Assembly (NCBI RefSeq): GCF_901709675.1
Contig: NC_051098.1
Coordinates: 16,673,464-16,737,463, forward strand
Length of the DNA stretch: 64,000 bases
Source of the DNA: Syngnathus acus
Lineage: Eukaryota > Chordata > Actinopteri > Syngnathiformes > Syngnathidae
Reading direction: 5' to 3'
The stretch's first letter is position 1. Every line of letters starts with the position of its first letter. The notes beneath the pieces are model-generated. The model made no database searches. It saw nothing but the letters and a program-made list of their open reading frames with translations, and had not been told where the DNA came from. The translations under genes and the position numbers were made by a program. Positions 1 through 11,846 of this stretch are shown one piece after another.

Positions 1-51
1 AGAGAGAGCTCGAGCAGCAGAAGGTATACAGAGGCACACATTTGATGATTG

Positions 52-3000
52 TTAGTGGACCCTCTCATAGAACAGGAGGTAGGCTTGACTACTCAGCACT
101 CTGCTCTCGCTCACGGGCTGCACGCTGGTGTCGCTGATGTGGAACCACGATCCGAGAGGTGGATCTCCTAATGGGTTTGAGATTCAAACAGATCAGACCG
201 TGTTTTATTACATCATCAGCAAAGATAGTGGATTCAGGTACGCGTTTTTACCCTCGAGTTTGCCGGAGGACGGATTGGAGTTCTGGGGTCGAACTTTCAC
301 AAAGGCCGTGTAGTGACCGGACCTCATGGTTCCGCTGTGCTCCACAATGCCGTACAGGCTGTACAGAATCTGTCGTTCGCCTTCTGCCACATTCTGCGAG
401 GAGAAACAAAATGCGTCATCGTCGACTTCATAGGCATCGAGTTTCCGAGTGCAAAATCATCTTTACCTTACTCTTGAGGGCACAAAAAGGGGCGAGATCC
501 AGGATCAGAGGGAAGGGCACATGTCGGTTCACTTTACAAATACTGTAACCGTTCTGGAGAATAGAAAAGAAAAGAAAAGAAAAGCAAATGTGGTCAAACG
601 GCGCAATGTGCAAATGGGAACGTTTGTTCCTCCTGCCGCATCACCTGCTGAAATCTCTTCAGGTGAAGAGTGAGTACCGGTGGTGGAGAGGAAATGAGCA
701 TTTGCTTCGAAGCCTCCGTGTAGACGTTCTTCTTGGCTCCTAGCCAGAGAAAATGTTGTTTGAAAAAATAAAATACGGACTCGCCGCATCCCAGAAAAGC
801 GGCAAGTCGGATTCATGGCCTCAAAGCGTTCGGCGTGGACGTAAACAATAACTCTGAATTTTTGCCTACCTGCACTTTTGTTCTTGCCGGCCTGCCATTT
901 TGTGCAGCTGATGCAGAGCAGACTGTTGTTCTCGCTGAGGGTCTCCTCCTCCGTGAAGTGGAAGAGACACGACTCCACCGAGCACTCTTGCTTGTCGGGC
1001 GAAGCCCTGTGGGCCAAAGTCTGGAAGGCCAGTTCCGGGTCCTGGTTGACCACCGTGTACTCCTTGGCCTTTTCCAGCAAGGCGTCGTCCTCGCTCTCCG
1101 GCTCGACGAAGGCGTCGTTCAGGTCGATCTTCCTCATCATGTCCGCCAGGGAGTCGTCGGCGGCGGCGGCCACGGCAGCGTCACCGGTGCGCTGCGCCGC
1201 CGCCGCGAAGGCGCCTACGCGAGCCGCTTTGGACTGGGAGTTGTTGACGGGGTCGCCTTTGCGGGTCGGGTCGAGGGCGTTGGCCTTGTGTCCGGGCAGC
1301 TTTGTTTGCTGCGCGCAATCGTCGTCGTCGTCCGTTGCTTCGTCCAGAGATGCCAAACTGTTGAAACTGAGTCGGCTGCCCAGCTTCTGCTGCCGCTTTT
1401 CTTGCTGCACACAGAGGAAACAAAGACGTGTTACGGGCCTTGGAAAAGCTTTTGGATGGTAAATGGAGAATTGCCTTGGCTTGTTTCTTGGCCTGCTTCT
1501 TGACTTTCTTCTGCTGGTACTTGCTGCCTGCGCAGACGACATCTTCGCTCTGACTTTCCCGGCCGTCCTCGCTGGTGCCGCTGCTTTTGCGTGCCGTTGT
1601 TTTCTGGCTCCTCTTCCTGTACGCCTGGACCGACGGAAAAGCAGAAAAAAGAAGGAAAAAGACGAGAATGTCATTTTCATTTGTATTTTTTGAAGGCATG
1701 ATTAAACATTTGCCATACGTAGGTCGAGAAAAAAGAGTGCTTTCGACTCCCGACCATTGCGTTGGATGATTGGAAGTAGTATTTGAAGGAATTCTGTCAA
1801 TGGAAAACCAAAGCGCACGCAAGAATGTTTACCTGATCAGAAACCGGAAGCGAAAGGTCCAAAAACATCTCGGTGACCACCGACACCTAGCGAGAGTCAG
1901 AGGAAGAGGCGGCCGGCTGAGCGTTCGCTGCCGGTGTTATTTTGCGCAGCGCGCTGCAGCACGAACCGTTTGACACTTTTGACACATGATGGTGCTGGTC
2001 GTCTCGCCGCCAAACACCTGGTCCACAAAATTCTTGGGCAGCCCGTTTTTCTCATACTCTGCAGATAGACGACGACCGTGACGCTCGGCAAAATGAAAGA
2101 ACATCGAGGCGACTACTCGCGCTTACCTTTAACGACGGATTTGAGCTCGTCTCCATCTGTGACTTTTCCCGAACGTTTAAGTGCCTCGGTGATGGCGGAG
2201 CTCACTCTCTGAAAGAAGCAAATCATAATTATATATATATATATTTTTTTCCCACTTTGCAATAGTGAGGTGTTGCGCTTTTCAAGCGATTGCTTACTTT
2301 GCTCTCCTCTGCCCTCATCCCGTCGAGCAGGTAGCGCAGCAGCTCCTGGCTGTCCTGCTGCTGAAATCCTTTGAACCTGGCCGCCCTGCGCACGCACGCG
2401 CGAGAGACAAAGGCGTCACGCCACAACAAATTTGCGGGTTCTGACGTTTGTGGCGGCCAGCGCTCACTTTTTACAAACTTGCGCAAACAGCTCCTGTGGC
2501 GTCACCACCCCCTTCTTGGACTCTTGGATTTCGTTGAGGAGCTGATTCATCGCCATGGTTAGCGATCCGGGCGGATCCAGTTCCGCCACAACGGGCCTCT
2601 GTGCTCACAAAAAGGACAATTGTTCAACTTGAAGTGATTGCGTGTGTTCATTTTTGGACGCAGAAATGTGTGATTTCCTTGAGGCGAAGAAGTCACGCAC
2701 CAATTTGGAGGAGGAATCTGGTTTGACCCGGAGTCTGCTCTCGTCTTCGATCACCTTGTTAAGTGTCTGTCTTAGCATCTGCGTCTGAGAGAGGTTCTGC
2801 AAGAAAACATTTGACGACACCTCGCGAAGACACGGGTCCGATTTGAAAGGTCTTTGAAAAGCTCACCTGGATGACGGCGTTGAAGAAGCAAGTATTTCCC
2901 AAGTTGCTTAGCCCGCGGACGGGAACTCCGCAGTTTTTTTCCATGGTGGAGTCTGGCAACTTGCACACAGCTACTTTCTTGGTGATCTTTCTCTCGCAAC

Positions 3001-3889
3001 TCTGGGCCCTGATGTTCTCCTTGTCTTCATCTTCTTCGGTTTTGAACGTCACGCTTTTGGGTCGCACCTCAACCACGTCGTCTTCGAAGAGGAGAAACAA
3101 ATGTCACTATTGCGACATCATCAAAAGCAACTTTTTTTTGTTTTTACTTTTCTGTGCTTTCTGTGCATGCTCCAGCTGAGTCATCTTTTGAATGTTGTTC
3201 ACCAGCTGAGCCAGCTGACTGCTCCCAGAGTACCGCACCTCATCGTCACACGCGTAGCACCTGAGCGAGAGCGGAGGTGGTGGCAATATTTTACATACGT
3301 GCAAGTCCAAATGTCCATTTTCAAGCAAGTCCCAAATGTGAGTGCGCCACCTCTGTGAGATGTAAATTGCTCCACTCACCAGACACTCCAGCTGTCCAAG
3401 CTGATCACCAGGCAATGCGTGTCAGACCTTGGCGTCTCGTAGTGTTTGATGGCATGCTTGTTCTTGGAGCTTCGGCCACATCCCTTCAAAGAAAAGCTTC
3501 TATCAAAGAGTTCTGGACGTCAAAACAAATCGACAGGTCACACGAACTCACTCTGTGGCCACATTTCATGCACATCCACACATCCACCGAGTCCTTTTCC
3601 TCCTCGGAGTCCACCGAAGGGTCTTTGATTCTGATCCCTTTTTTTGGCTCCTCATTTTGACAGTCCTGGCAACTTGTCCAATCAAAAACACCAGAGACCT
3701 TCTTGAGAACAGTTTTGTCTGTGCCTTTCCTAATGTGCCTGCAAACTGGACCTGTGAGGATCAACTACATTTGTAGAAACGTATCCAACGAGTCACCATC
3801 ATTTGTGCGGAGATGGAAGCGTGCTTACCTGTCATTTCAAACTCATCATCCTCGTTGGAGCGTCTGTCCTTCGCTTTTTTCTTCCCCAT
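52..3889 (-). CDS. usp16: Ubiquitin carboxyl-terminal hydrolase 16 (17 coding exons, complete)
   Basis: Deubiquitinase expected to remove ubiquitin from histone H2A and so act in chromatin regulation and mitosis. Exons in transcript order: 3829-3889, 3552-3751, 3380-3483, 3148-3260, 2867-3081, 2701-2796, 2468-2598, 2298-2385, 2127-2208, 1967-2058, 1833-1886, 1475-1624, 870-1404, 645-739, 467-553, 252-393, 52-167. They sum to 2361 nt, 786 aa, close to the roughly 820 aa human protein. The start reads [23 protein letters not shown] zinc finger follows (residues about 24-145; CRHIRKG, CQDC, CGHRGCGR, WCYACDDE). The Cys box is [16 protein letters not shown] (catalytic Cys about 224) and the His box is [15 protein letters not shown] (catalytic His about 728). 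The third catalytic position lies in [10 protein letters not shown]. The protein ends [10 protein letters not shown] poorly conserved acidic insert (exons 12-13) splits the catalytic domain, as in the family. Introns are mostly 60-200 nt; the one after exon 12 is GC-AG. The exon 4 donor is weak (GTAAAA). The gene is head-to-head with rwdd2b. Confidence 0.96.
1405..1474 (-). other. usp16: GC-AG intron between usp16 exons 12 and 13
   Basis: The reading frame is conserved through KKQAKKQAK and resumes at QEKRQQKLG, matching human order. On the minus strand the intron starts GCAATT after AAG and ends in a pyrimidine-rich tract with TGTGCAG. No GT donor fits near this junction without losing conserved residues. 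The intron is 70 nt and phase 0. Confidence 0.75.
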
Positions 3890-4625
3890 GTTCCCCCTAT
3901 TTTGCGCTATCACAGATGACGCATTTGTGTTGTAATGCTGCTTAAAAACAAGCCACTTACGTGATGATCAAAGTCGGATTCGAGCACGTAAGGGCATAAC
4001 GTAATTCAGCTCCCTGCTTGAGGAATTACTTGACCACGTCACGCGTTCACTTTCGTTTACTTTTTCCACGAGACGCCAAATATGATCCAAACACCTCAGC
4101 AGATGCCCCATACAAGTACTCTTCGAGGACACATTTGTACACAATCCGCGTACAAATAGGCGCTGATTTGGTAGTCTAAAGTGAAGCGAAACATGTCTAT
4201 GGGCTCGGATATAGAAGCGGAACCAAAATGTGACATTTTCTTCATGCAGCCAGTGGCTTTGTTGCACTTCCGGTGCGAGGCTTGCACGCTCAACTCACAA
4301 ACAAGACAATTGAGCTCGCTCGTGCTTGTTTTCACACGTTTAGCACACACTTGCCCCGTATTTGTCGTCATGGGTAATCTCTCCTAAAGCAAGCTTCGTG
4401 TACATAAAAAAAATGATACATTAAAAATACCTTTTCCCGGTACGTTTTTCGAGTGCCACGCCAAAAATGTTCGGGTAGGCACGCCAGTTCACACTGGTGC
4501 TCCGACGTAAATCTTCCGGGTGGAATCGCGCTTGTGCGGAGTTTTAACGTGGACCTTTTGCCATAAAGTTGGGGAAACAAAATAATCACCGAATTTTAAA
4601 TGAAATTCAAAACACACATTTTAGC
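3890..4625. promoter_or_regulatory. Shared bidirectional promoter interval, usp16 / rwdd2b
   Basis: The 736 bases lie between the usp16 start codon (minus) and the rwdd2b start codon (plus). Two ETS/GABP-type motifs typical of housekeeping bidirectional promoters are visible: CACTTCCGG at 4265-4273 and CTTCCGGG at 4513-4520. No TATA box is evident. A possible short 5'-UTR intron for usp16 has a donor GTAAGT (minus, complement of 3955-3960) and an AG acceptor just upstream of the start codon, but its pyrimidine tract is poor. No other gene is seen here. Confidence 0.5.
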
Positions 4626-5839
4626 ATGTGGTTCAGGGAGTGGGCAGAGGCTCAGCTGGCAGAACTCGAGCTGCTGACAAGCATGTTCCCCACTCGGGAA
4701 GAACTGGAGATTGTGGACCAGCTGGCCCTCGCTGAGCTCCGGGACTACGTCGGCGCCGAGCGTACGCCGTCGGCTTCCGGCGAGAGCCCACCACAACCGG
4801 CACCATCTCCCTCTTCCAGACCCCAGTTCGTCATCAAGCAGAAGCTGGATGATGACAAAACGAGAGACGCGGAGGGGGTAAATAAAGTGCAATATTGGAA
4901 TCGATTCATTATTCAGGTATCAATGGGATTTCATATTGTTGAATGTCATATTTATAGGTGGCCTTTATTCTCTCCTGCACGTATCCACCAGAGTATCCGA
5001 GTGTGGTCCCAGAGTTAACGGTTCGGTAAGATAAGAGCTCAGCCAATTGATTGGACAGACTTCCGTTACCTATGATGCATCCATAAGAACCAAGTTGAGT
5101 GTTTTTTTGTTTTTTTTTGCCCTAGTTGTTGCAAGCTGAGCCGCGCCCAGCAGGCGCAGGTCCATGCAGGACTCAATGCGCACCTGGCGGACACCTGCCT
5201 GGGAGAAGCGTGCGTGCTGTCGGCGTTGGAATGGCTCAGGGACAACTTGCGTGCTTTCGTTGACAAAAGCTTATCGGCGGCGGCGCCACCTCCTCCTCCC
5301 AAAAAGGATGTGGAAGCCTTCAGTCGGCTGTGGATCTACAGCCACCACATCTACAACAGCACCAAGAGGAAGAACATCGTGGAGTGGGCCAAAGAGCTCG
5401 GACTATCAGGTTTCAGCATGCCCGGCAAACCTGGGATTGTTTGTGTGGAAGGTCCACAGGCGGCTTGCGAGGAGTTCTGGTCCAGGTAACTTTGGTTAAC
5501 ATTTGGCTTTCCTTTTATTGATGCTTTTCAGGTTTTCCAAGAAACTTTGCAACTATGGTTCGAGTTTCCAACTAAATGTTGTCGGCACTGTGCAGAGTTA
5601 AGAACCTGACGTGGAAACGGATCACCATTCGACACCGCGAGGACGTTTGTCTGCAGGACGCGCCCGGCGTCCAAAGCATCGACTCCCTGCGCAAGTTCTC
5701 CGGGTTCGAGGAGGCGGCCTTCGACCCGCGCGGGAGCCGAGGGAACCACATGGACCTGGGTCTGCTCTACCAGTTCCTGCGGGAGAAAGGCTGCTGCGAA
5801 GTCTTCCAGATGTACTTTGGCGTAGAGGGGAGGAGGTAG
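4626..5839 (+). CDS. rwdd2b: RWD domain-containing protein 2B (4 exons, complete)
   Basis: Cytosolic protein of unknown biochemical function, with an N-terminal RWD domain and a C-terminal DUF1115 domain. Exons are 4626-4877, 4958-5025, 5126-5485 and 5596-5839, totalling 924 nt and 307 aa, near the human length. The RWD part begins LAELELLTSMFP and continues in exon 2 with TYPPEYPSVVPELTVR, the YP..YP motif of RWD folds. Exon 3 carries a Pro/Ala-rich linker, then RLWIYSHHIYN, EWAKELGLSGFSMPGKPG and VCVEGPQAACEEFWSR. Exon 4 ends LYQFLREKGC then VFQMYFGVEGRR. These match RWDD2B better than its paralogue RWDD2A. All junctions are GT-AG with consistent phase. The ATG at 4626 lies one base after an acceptor-like TTTTAG, so an upstream non-coding exon is possible. 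An in-frame ATG at 4569 would add 19 unconserved residues. Confidence 0.93.
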
Positions 5840-6730
5840 TCCCCCGTGAAGCGCCGGCCGGGTTCGGGTGCCGAGCATTGATTGCGCAGCTTCATCACGT
5901 GGACAAAGCGGACAAACTGGACCGCCTGCGCCCAGTTAGCAGAATTCTAAATCCCAGAACAGCCGTTGCAATTAAGTCACCACACTTGACCAGAGATTTG
6001 CGGGGGGCATGGGGGGGGGCACATTTAATAGCACCGCACGCCCCGCGGAAGCAGCTCGATTGGTAAATGGTGACTGTAAAGATTTGATCTGAAGAATTAT
6101 AGATAAGAAAATCTCATTTTCTTTTAATGAACACTAAGGTAGAGCAATCAGTGAGCACACTCCAATTAAAACTTGTGATTATTCAACGTGGGTCTTTTTT
6201 TTTTCTTAGTCACCAGTGACCGAGATAAGATGGTGGATCCGGGAGGAAAACGGCCACCAAATTGCACATTTTGGTCAAAGATGCTGACAAAATAATGGCG
6301 TTGCTTTTCAAATGAGGCTTTCAAGACAAGGTTTGATTTTGGAACCAAGGTTGTCAAGGTCACGATTTGAAGCCAAACTTACGGTTTTAAATTAGAGCAT
6401 AAACCTGCTTTAGGATTTGTTAGGCATTGAAATCAGGCTTTTCCCAAATCAATGCCTCTGGAAGAAGGTCGCGCGTTGTCTTTTCGCCAGCAGAGGGCAG
6501 TGTTGAACAAGCGCGATGCTTTCGAGCAGCGTTTTTGGACTACTGTCCCTTGTTGTGCAGGTTATTCATAAGCCAGATCGATGCCGCTCCACAACACCTT
6601 CACCGGGCCCACATCAACATAAGGCTTTTTTCTTCTTGTTGTGACTCAACTCGAAGTCTGTGATCTGCTACTCCCAAGCAGCTTTGCGTTCAGGGCCGAA
6701 TCTCAGAGTTTCTACATTTGTGAATAAAGT
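5840..6730 (+). other. rwdd2b: Probable rwdd2b 3' UTR with candidate polyadenylation signals
   Basis: The stretch is non-coding downstream of the stop codon. ATTAAA occurs at about 6165 and a canonical AATAAA at 6723-6728. Either could end the transcript; the sequence does not decide. Confidence 0.35.
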
Positions 6731-8480
6731 GAGACGCGTTTCTTTTGATACGTCTGGGTTTTCAATTTGGTTTTAAAGCCACGGTGAAATGTCAAATGAG
6801 GGTTTCAAGCCCATTATAGGGCATTAAATGAGGGTTTCAAGACTGTCAGGGTTCGGATTCCAAGGCTGTAACAATATCCTAGTATGAATGTTATCATGAT
6901 GTAAGCTGTAGAAACATCCAAATAACGTGGAGGCCAAAACACAGTTTGATAATGCTCTCCAGTATTTTCCTTTTTAAAAACTTGCCATTGTTCTTTTTGT
7001 GTTGTTTGCCCCCCCCTAATTTCCCCATTACAGTCATTTGGGGCGTCTTTGAAGATGCATCGATAATAGGATCTCTCTGCTTAATGCAAGCAAATAGCTT
7101 GGCAAATGACTGCGGGAGGGAGGGAGGGAAGGAGCGCGTCCGTCTTCCATTGCTCTCCAGCTAAGCCCCCCTCCCTTCCCTTTCCAACCCTAAACTTCAT
7201 CCATACACGATTTTCTGCTATTTTTCTTTGTTTTCAGCAGACAATAGAACACTTCTGTAGGTGCATTGGAGCGCTGAGGCATATAATTGAATTAATATGC
7301 TTGCACTATTTCAACACGGGGATTTCATGACAAGGGCTCTTAGTCAGCACTAAGCTAAACTAATGTAAATAGCATTGGCAAACTCTTGGCAAAAGGAAGA
7401 GTTTGCAAACTTGGACATCGGAATTGAGGACATCTCAGCAGGCAAAGCTTCCTCATTTCAAACCCCAACCAACCCTAATTTTCGTCTTTAACCTTCAACC
7501 AAGACCCTGACTTGTGACCTTTATTGAAAACTAACTGACCCTGACTTGAAACCCGAATACGAACCCACGATCTTTTCTCCAAATTGTATCGTGAAAGCCT
7601 AATGTTGGCTCCACACCCCAATTTCAAACGTGAACCCTGGTTGCAACACTCAAAAGCCAACGCCTGTCCTCAAAGCCTAATTTGAACCATGTGGCCTAGC
7701 AGACGACGAATCACACAGTGGAAACGTGTCATGAATTCCTCCCGAGTCAAGTCGTGATTAAAAAGAAATTTAAAAATCCATCGTTCTTTGCCGGCGCTGT
7801 CTGGAAACAGGGCCCCTGACACATCTTTGGGATTCTGGACCTTCACTCTCTCGAAATGACCCTTCAAGGTGAACTCTCGTGCCGTGAATACTAAGTATGG
7901 CGGGATTAAACATTTTCTCTCTTCTGGCGATGATCTAATCAGTTGTCTGGCCACAGTAATCCCCGAGGTTCGCTATCTGGCCGACCACTGGCTCGCCTGC
8001 CGCTCTGGAACTATTCGAGCTATTACCGCCGTACTGCTGCCGTTTCCACCACTTTATACGTGCGAGTTCCGACATTATACTATAACAAATCATCTTTCCC
8101 CATTGAAATGAACGGAAATGGCAATATTGCAGGCCCGCAAAAAAATATTACAAGTAGCAGCTACAATCTTGTACTTTAAAGATAGATAATAGAATGCAAA
8201 GAATTAAATACGTATCAATACTCTGGTATTGTGCGCCTCGGCCACCAAGGGGCGTAATCCAGGCCTTTTCACACAGCACTTGGTTTTTGTGCTTCACCCT
8301 CCAGCAGAGGTTTGAAGCCTTAATCCCGGTTTGGTTTGAAACACTAATTTGAAACTCCAACACTGGTTTTTAAACTCTAACCTACCCTTGAAACCCAAAC
8401 TTGAAGCGCTTCCTCTGGCTTGGAATTCGAAAACTGAAGCGACCTCCACAGGAAGTCCAAACTTGACCACCGTGCTGTTA
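6300..8480. repeat. Cluster of degenerate TTGAAACCC(TAA)-type repeats
   Basis: Short units resembling CTTGAAACCCTAA recur many times with heavy decay. At 6300-6860 they run in one orientation (GGGTTTCAAG, e.g. around 6807 and 6833). At 7450-7690 and 8290-8420 they run in the other (e.g. TTGAAACCC, TTTGAAACACTAA, AACCCTAA). Smaller clusters with the same wording occur at 19985-20085 and 62024-62080. No open reading frame of interest is present. Confidence 0.6.
6487..6500 (+). promoter_or_regulatory. CTCF-like motif
   Basis: CCAGCAGAGGGCAG agrees at all 14 positions with the common CTCF core (CCASYAGRKGGCRS). It lies between the usp16/rwdd2b pair and the cadm2 unit, where a boundary could act. 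This is a motif match only. Confidence 0.4.
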
Positions 8481-9171
8481 ACAACAAAAATGTCTTATTA
8501 AAAGCCTCTTATGCTTGGAGCATTCAATTTAGACGATTGTTATTTTGGTGGCAGTGCCAGTTTCATCTTAAAAAAGAGAGAATTGTAAAGAGGGACACAT
8601 TGCGTCCTGTTTGTGACAACAAGCCATGTTGATAACGTGAGCAGATTGTCAAGAAAACAGATTTGATTGAAGTGCTTGGAAACGCTATGAAAAAAAGAAG
8701 AAGCCCGCTTCGGCGTGAAATGGAATTAAAAAAACAAAAAGCACCGCTCTGTTGTTTCGCTTTCAACGGGAATGAATCTCAATCAAACAGATGCTGTGAT
8801 ATGCTACGGTTGTCATTCCAACGGAGGAGTTATCAGTCTCCTGCTTTGTGATATTGCAACTTTAATGAAGTCTCTGGTGAATTCTGTGCGGAGCAGCCAC
8901 GATCGAGGTCTCCAATCCAAACAGATGGCACATTATTTATGCCACAGGTACGACGAGCGGCCTGCCGTTTGCCTCAAATGACTTGCTTCCCAAGACAACA
9001 TTCGCCCGCCTTTCTGGAGCCGAGGCGAGGCGAGGCGAGGCTCCGGGCGGGCGGGCGGCTGCGCGCGCTCTCCGCATGGAGCCAAACACCGCGGGGGAGG
9101 GAGCTTTGTTTTAATTAGATCCTAAAAATACAATATGGAATAAATCAAACATCGGACGCCTCGTCCCTGGG

Positions 9172-9454
9172 CGGACTATTTCAAGACGCGCGGGCGGCGG
9201 AGGACGAATGACTTTGGAATACGACGGCCAAGTAGGGCCCCGCTCGCTCGCTCGCTCGGCTCGCCGCCATCCGCCCGCATCTCGCGGCGGCCTGATTTGC
9301 AAAAAGCCGATAGACGGACTATTTCAAGACGCGCGGGCGGCGGAGGACGAATGACTTTGGAATACGACGGCCAAGTAGGGCCCCGCTCGCTCGCTCGCTC
9401 GGCTCGCCGCCATCCGCCCGCATCTCGCGGCGGCCTGATTTGCAAAAAGCCGAT
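9172..9454. repeat. Perfect 140-bp direct duplication (period 143 bp)
   Basis: Copy 1 at 9172-9311 and copy 2 at 9315-9454 read identically by eye, from CGGACTATTTCAAGACG to GCAAAAAGCCGAT, including the internal (GCTC)n run. Only the 3-base spacer differs. It sits in a CpG-rich block. Confidence 0.9.
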
Positions 9455-11700
9455 GGAATGACCTCACGCAGCGGACGGAAGAATCGTCCCCGCGCGGATG
9501 CTTGCGTGTTCTTTATTTCCACATCATTTGATGCTTTGTTACGAGTGGCACTTTTATCGCGGGGAGCCGTCCGCCATTAGGCAAAGCACGTCTCGGGATA
9601 ATGTCCCGCCCGCCCGCCGTTTCCGCAGATGAGGCGTGAATGTCGTCGCAGGCCGATTTGCGGAGCTTTGCCTCTCAGGGAGCGAGCGTCATTTAAAGCT
9701 ACATTATGCGACTAGTTTAGCTCAAGAGAACGGCGGCGGAATCTCAATTTCATGCATGCTTTGAGTCTCTTATGTAATAGTTGCGATGGCATCCGTGTCA
9801 CTTGGAAAGACGACATCATCTGACAAACTTTAGCTTCCATCTCAAACTTGTGCCGGCCGGCAAGTCAAAGGCAAAATCATCTAAACCCCCAAAAGTCGAC
9901 TCTGCAGAACTTTTAAGTGGCTGCATTCACTCTCTGAACTGAGGCGAAACGTAAACAATTCATCCCGCAACAAGCGTATCGAGCGCAACGACAAAACGAG
10001 ACTTCCATTTTCTACCTGCAGCTCAACATTGTCCACAGCTCAGTGACTACAAATATTGCCAAATGGTGAGAAAGTCAAAAAAGGAAAAAGTTCTACTCTG
10101 CATTGTTATTGCATTGATTGACTTGAAGTTGTGTAGCTCGGCGTAGCTAATCTGCAATTAAAAACACATTCATTCCGGCGCTCAACTTGCCATCTTTTCT
10201 TTCATCCTTTTTTGACTTGCTTTCACCGGCGAATTACACAAGGCAATTGACGTGCTCGGATGGTGAAAACAAGCGCAATTACGCTTAATTCCGCCTTGCA
10301 AGATGCTCACTTTGGAGCTTTTCCCGTCGCTGCATGCCTTAGGCCGCTCTGCCGCCGCCGCCTGTCACTAAGCTACAGCGCAGAGTGAGATCAAGAAAAA
10401 ACAACTTTTCAAGTAAGTACAACGCACGGAGCCTGCAATCAGACAAAACCGGCCGCCATCCAAGTATGATCCGAAGAATAATGTTTGGTAACCCTCCTGT
10501 TTGTACACAAGAATTTTCCAATCCAAATTATGTGGGGAATCGTGTTTGATTGACACCTGCAAATCAAATCACGTGTCTGACTGAAAATGACATTTGCTTT
10601 ACTTTGAGAAGTGGAAAGTCACGTTAGGCCAAGATATTCTAGATCTTTCTCTCTCTCTCTCTCTCTCTCTCTCGCTCTCTCTTTGTAACATCTGACATGA
10701 CGCATACCTAATTACTAAACGATAATGGCTTCTCAGCATCATTTTGCAGCACCGCCATTACGAGCCGCCGTCTCAATTTCGGGCTTAACGGAGCGCTTTT
10801 AATCAAGCCATAGCGGGCCTTTGTTTGGTTGTTTGCTTGTTTGTTTGTTTGGCGGCCACGAAACGAGGCGAGGCGAGCATCGGGGACGGGCAGATGGTTG
10901 GCCAGAAAGGGTGTTGATAATGTTTCTCAGCTGGGAAGCAAAACATTAGCTCAAGGTCAATGGCGTTGCTTAACGACCGCAGATACGCGATACGACGGCT
11001 GTCGTTTGGAGAGGCCTTTGGCTCCGTCCTCGCCGCTTCATCTGCTGGAAATGCCCATTTGATTTACAAAAACTATTGGAGCAGCCAATTCGCTGATTAA
11101 CCTCAGTCGACATATATTTCAATCGGGACCGACACGCTTTGACTAAACGGATGCCTCGTAATCACAAATTGTTGACGGTAACTCGGAATGTAGCGTCGAA
11201 GAATAACCTGCTCTAATGAGCCGTGCAGAATGTGAATGTCCACCGTTGTTTCCACTGTTTTGTTTCTTTTATCCAGTCGGCCCAGCCCTCATTTGTCCGT
11301 TAGCGCGCGGCAGTCGCTAGGCGCTCTTTTTAATTACCTCATTTCCCCCAGCGGGATCAATAAAGCGCAATCATTTCACCTCCAATTAAAGCCCAGCAAA
11401 GTTGACCACCATGCCAAATCACAAAGTGCCTCGCCTCCACTTTTACTCAGTCGTCTGGGGCGAGGGGGGTGCTGACATCTACATGCAGCTCCACAGGGTC
11501 GTCCGCAAAGATTTAGTCACCTTGGCGGTGACAAAGGTGGCAAAATGAATTCTGGGCAAATCCAACATTAAGCCGACCCAATGTTTGGGAGAGGAGACAA
11601 CAGCTTTTTTTTTTTTTCCTTCACTTTTGCCAGGGTCACCATTTTCTGTGATATGTCACATTTTAAAAGAGAGAGAGCGGTCACATATTTAACAATGAAT

Positions 11701-11846
11701 AGCATTATTACTAAAACAATAAATATAGTCTTCCTTTACATCGCCTCCAAAAAAATAATAAAAATTAACTGATAGCATTATTACTAAAACAATAAATATA
11801 GTCTTCCTTTACATCGCCTCCAAAAAAATAATAAAAATTAACTGAT
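11701..11846. repeat. Perfect 73-bp tandem duplication
   Basis: The units 11701-11773 and 11774-11846 are identical by eye, starting AGCATTATTACTAAAAC and ending AAAATTAACTGAT. The unit is AT-rich with no coding potential. Confidence 0.9.

Noticed and set aside
835-1503. A 222-codon plus-strand open frame
   Set aside because: It is the antisense shadow of usp16 exon 13 and its codons mirror the Glu/Ala-rich insert.
529-1680. A 383-codon minus-strand open frame across several usp16 introns
   Set aside because: Only the part at 870-1404 is the real exon 13 frame. Upstream and downstream parts cross conserved splice sites, and the real exons there use other frames.
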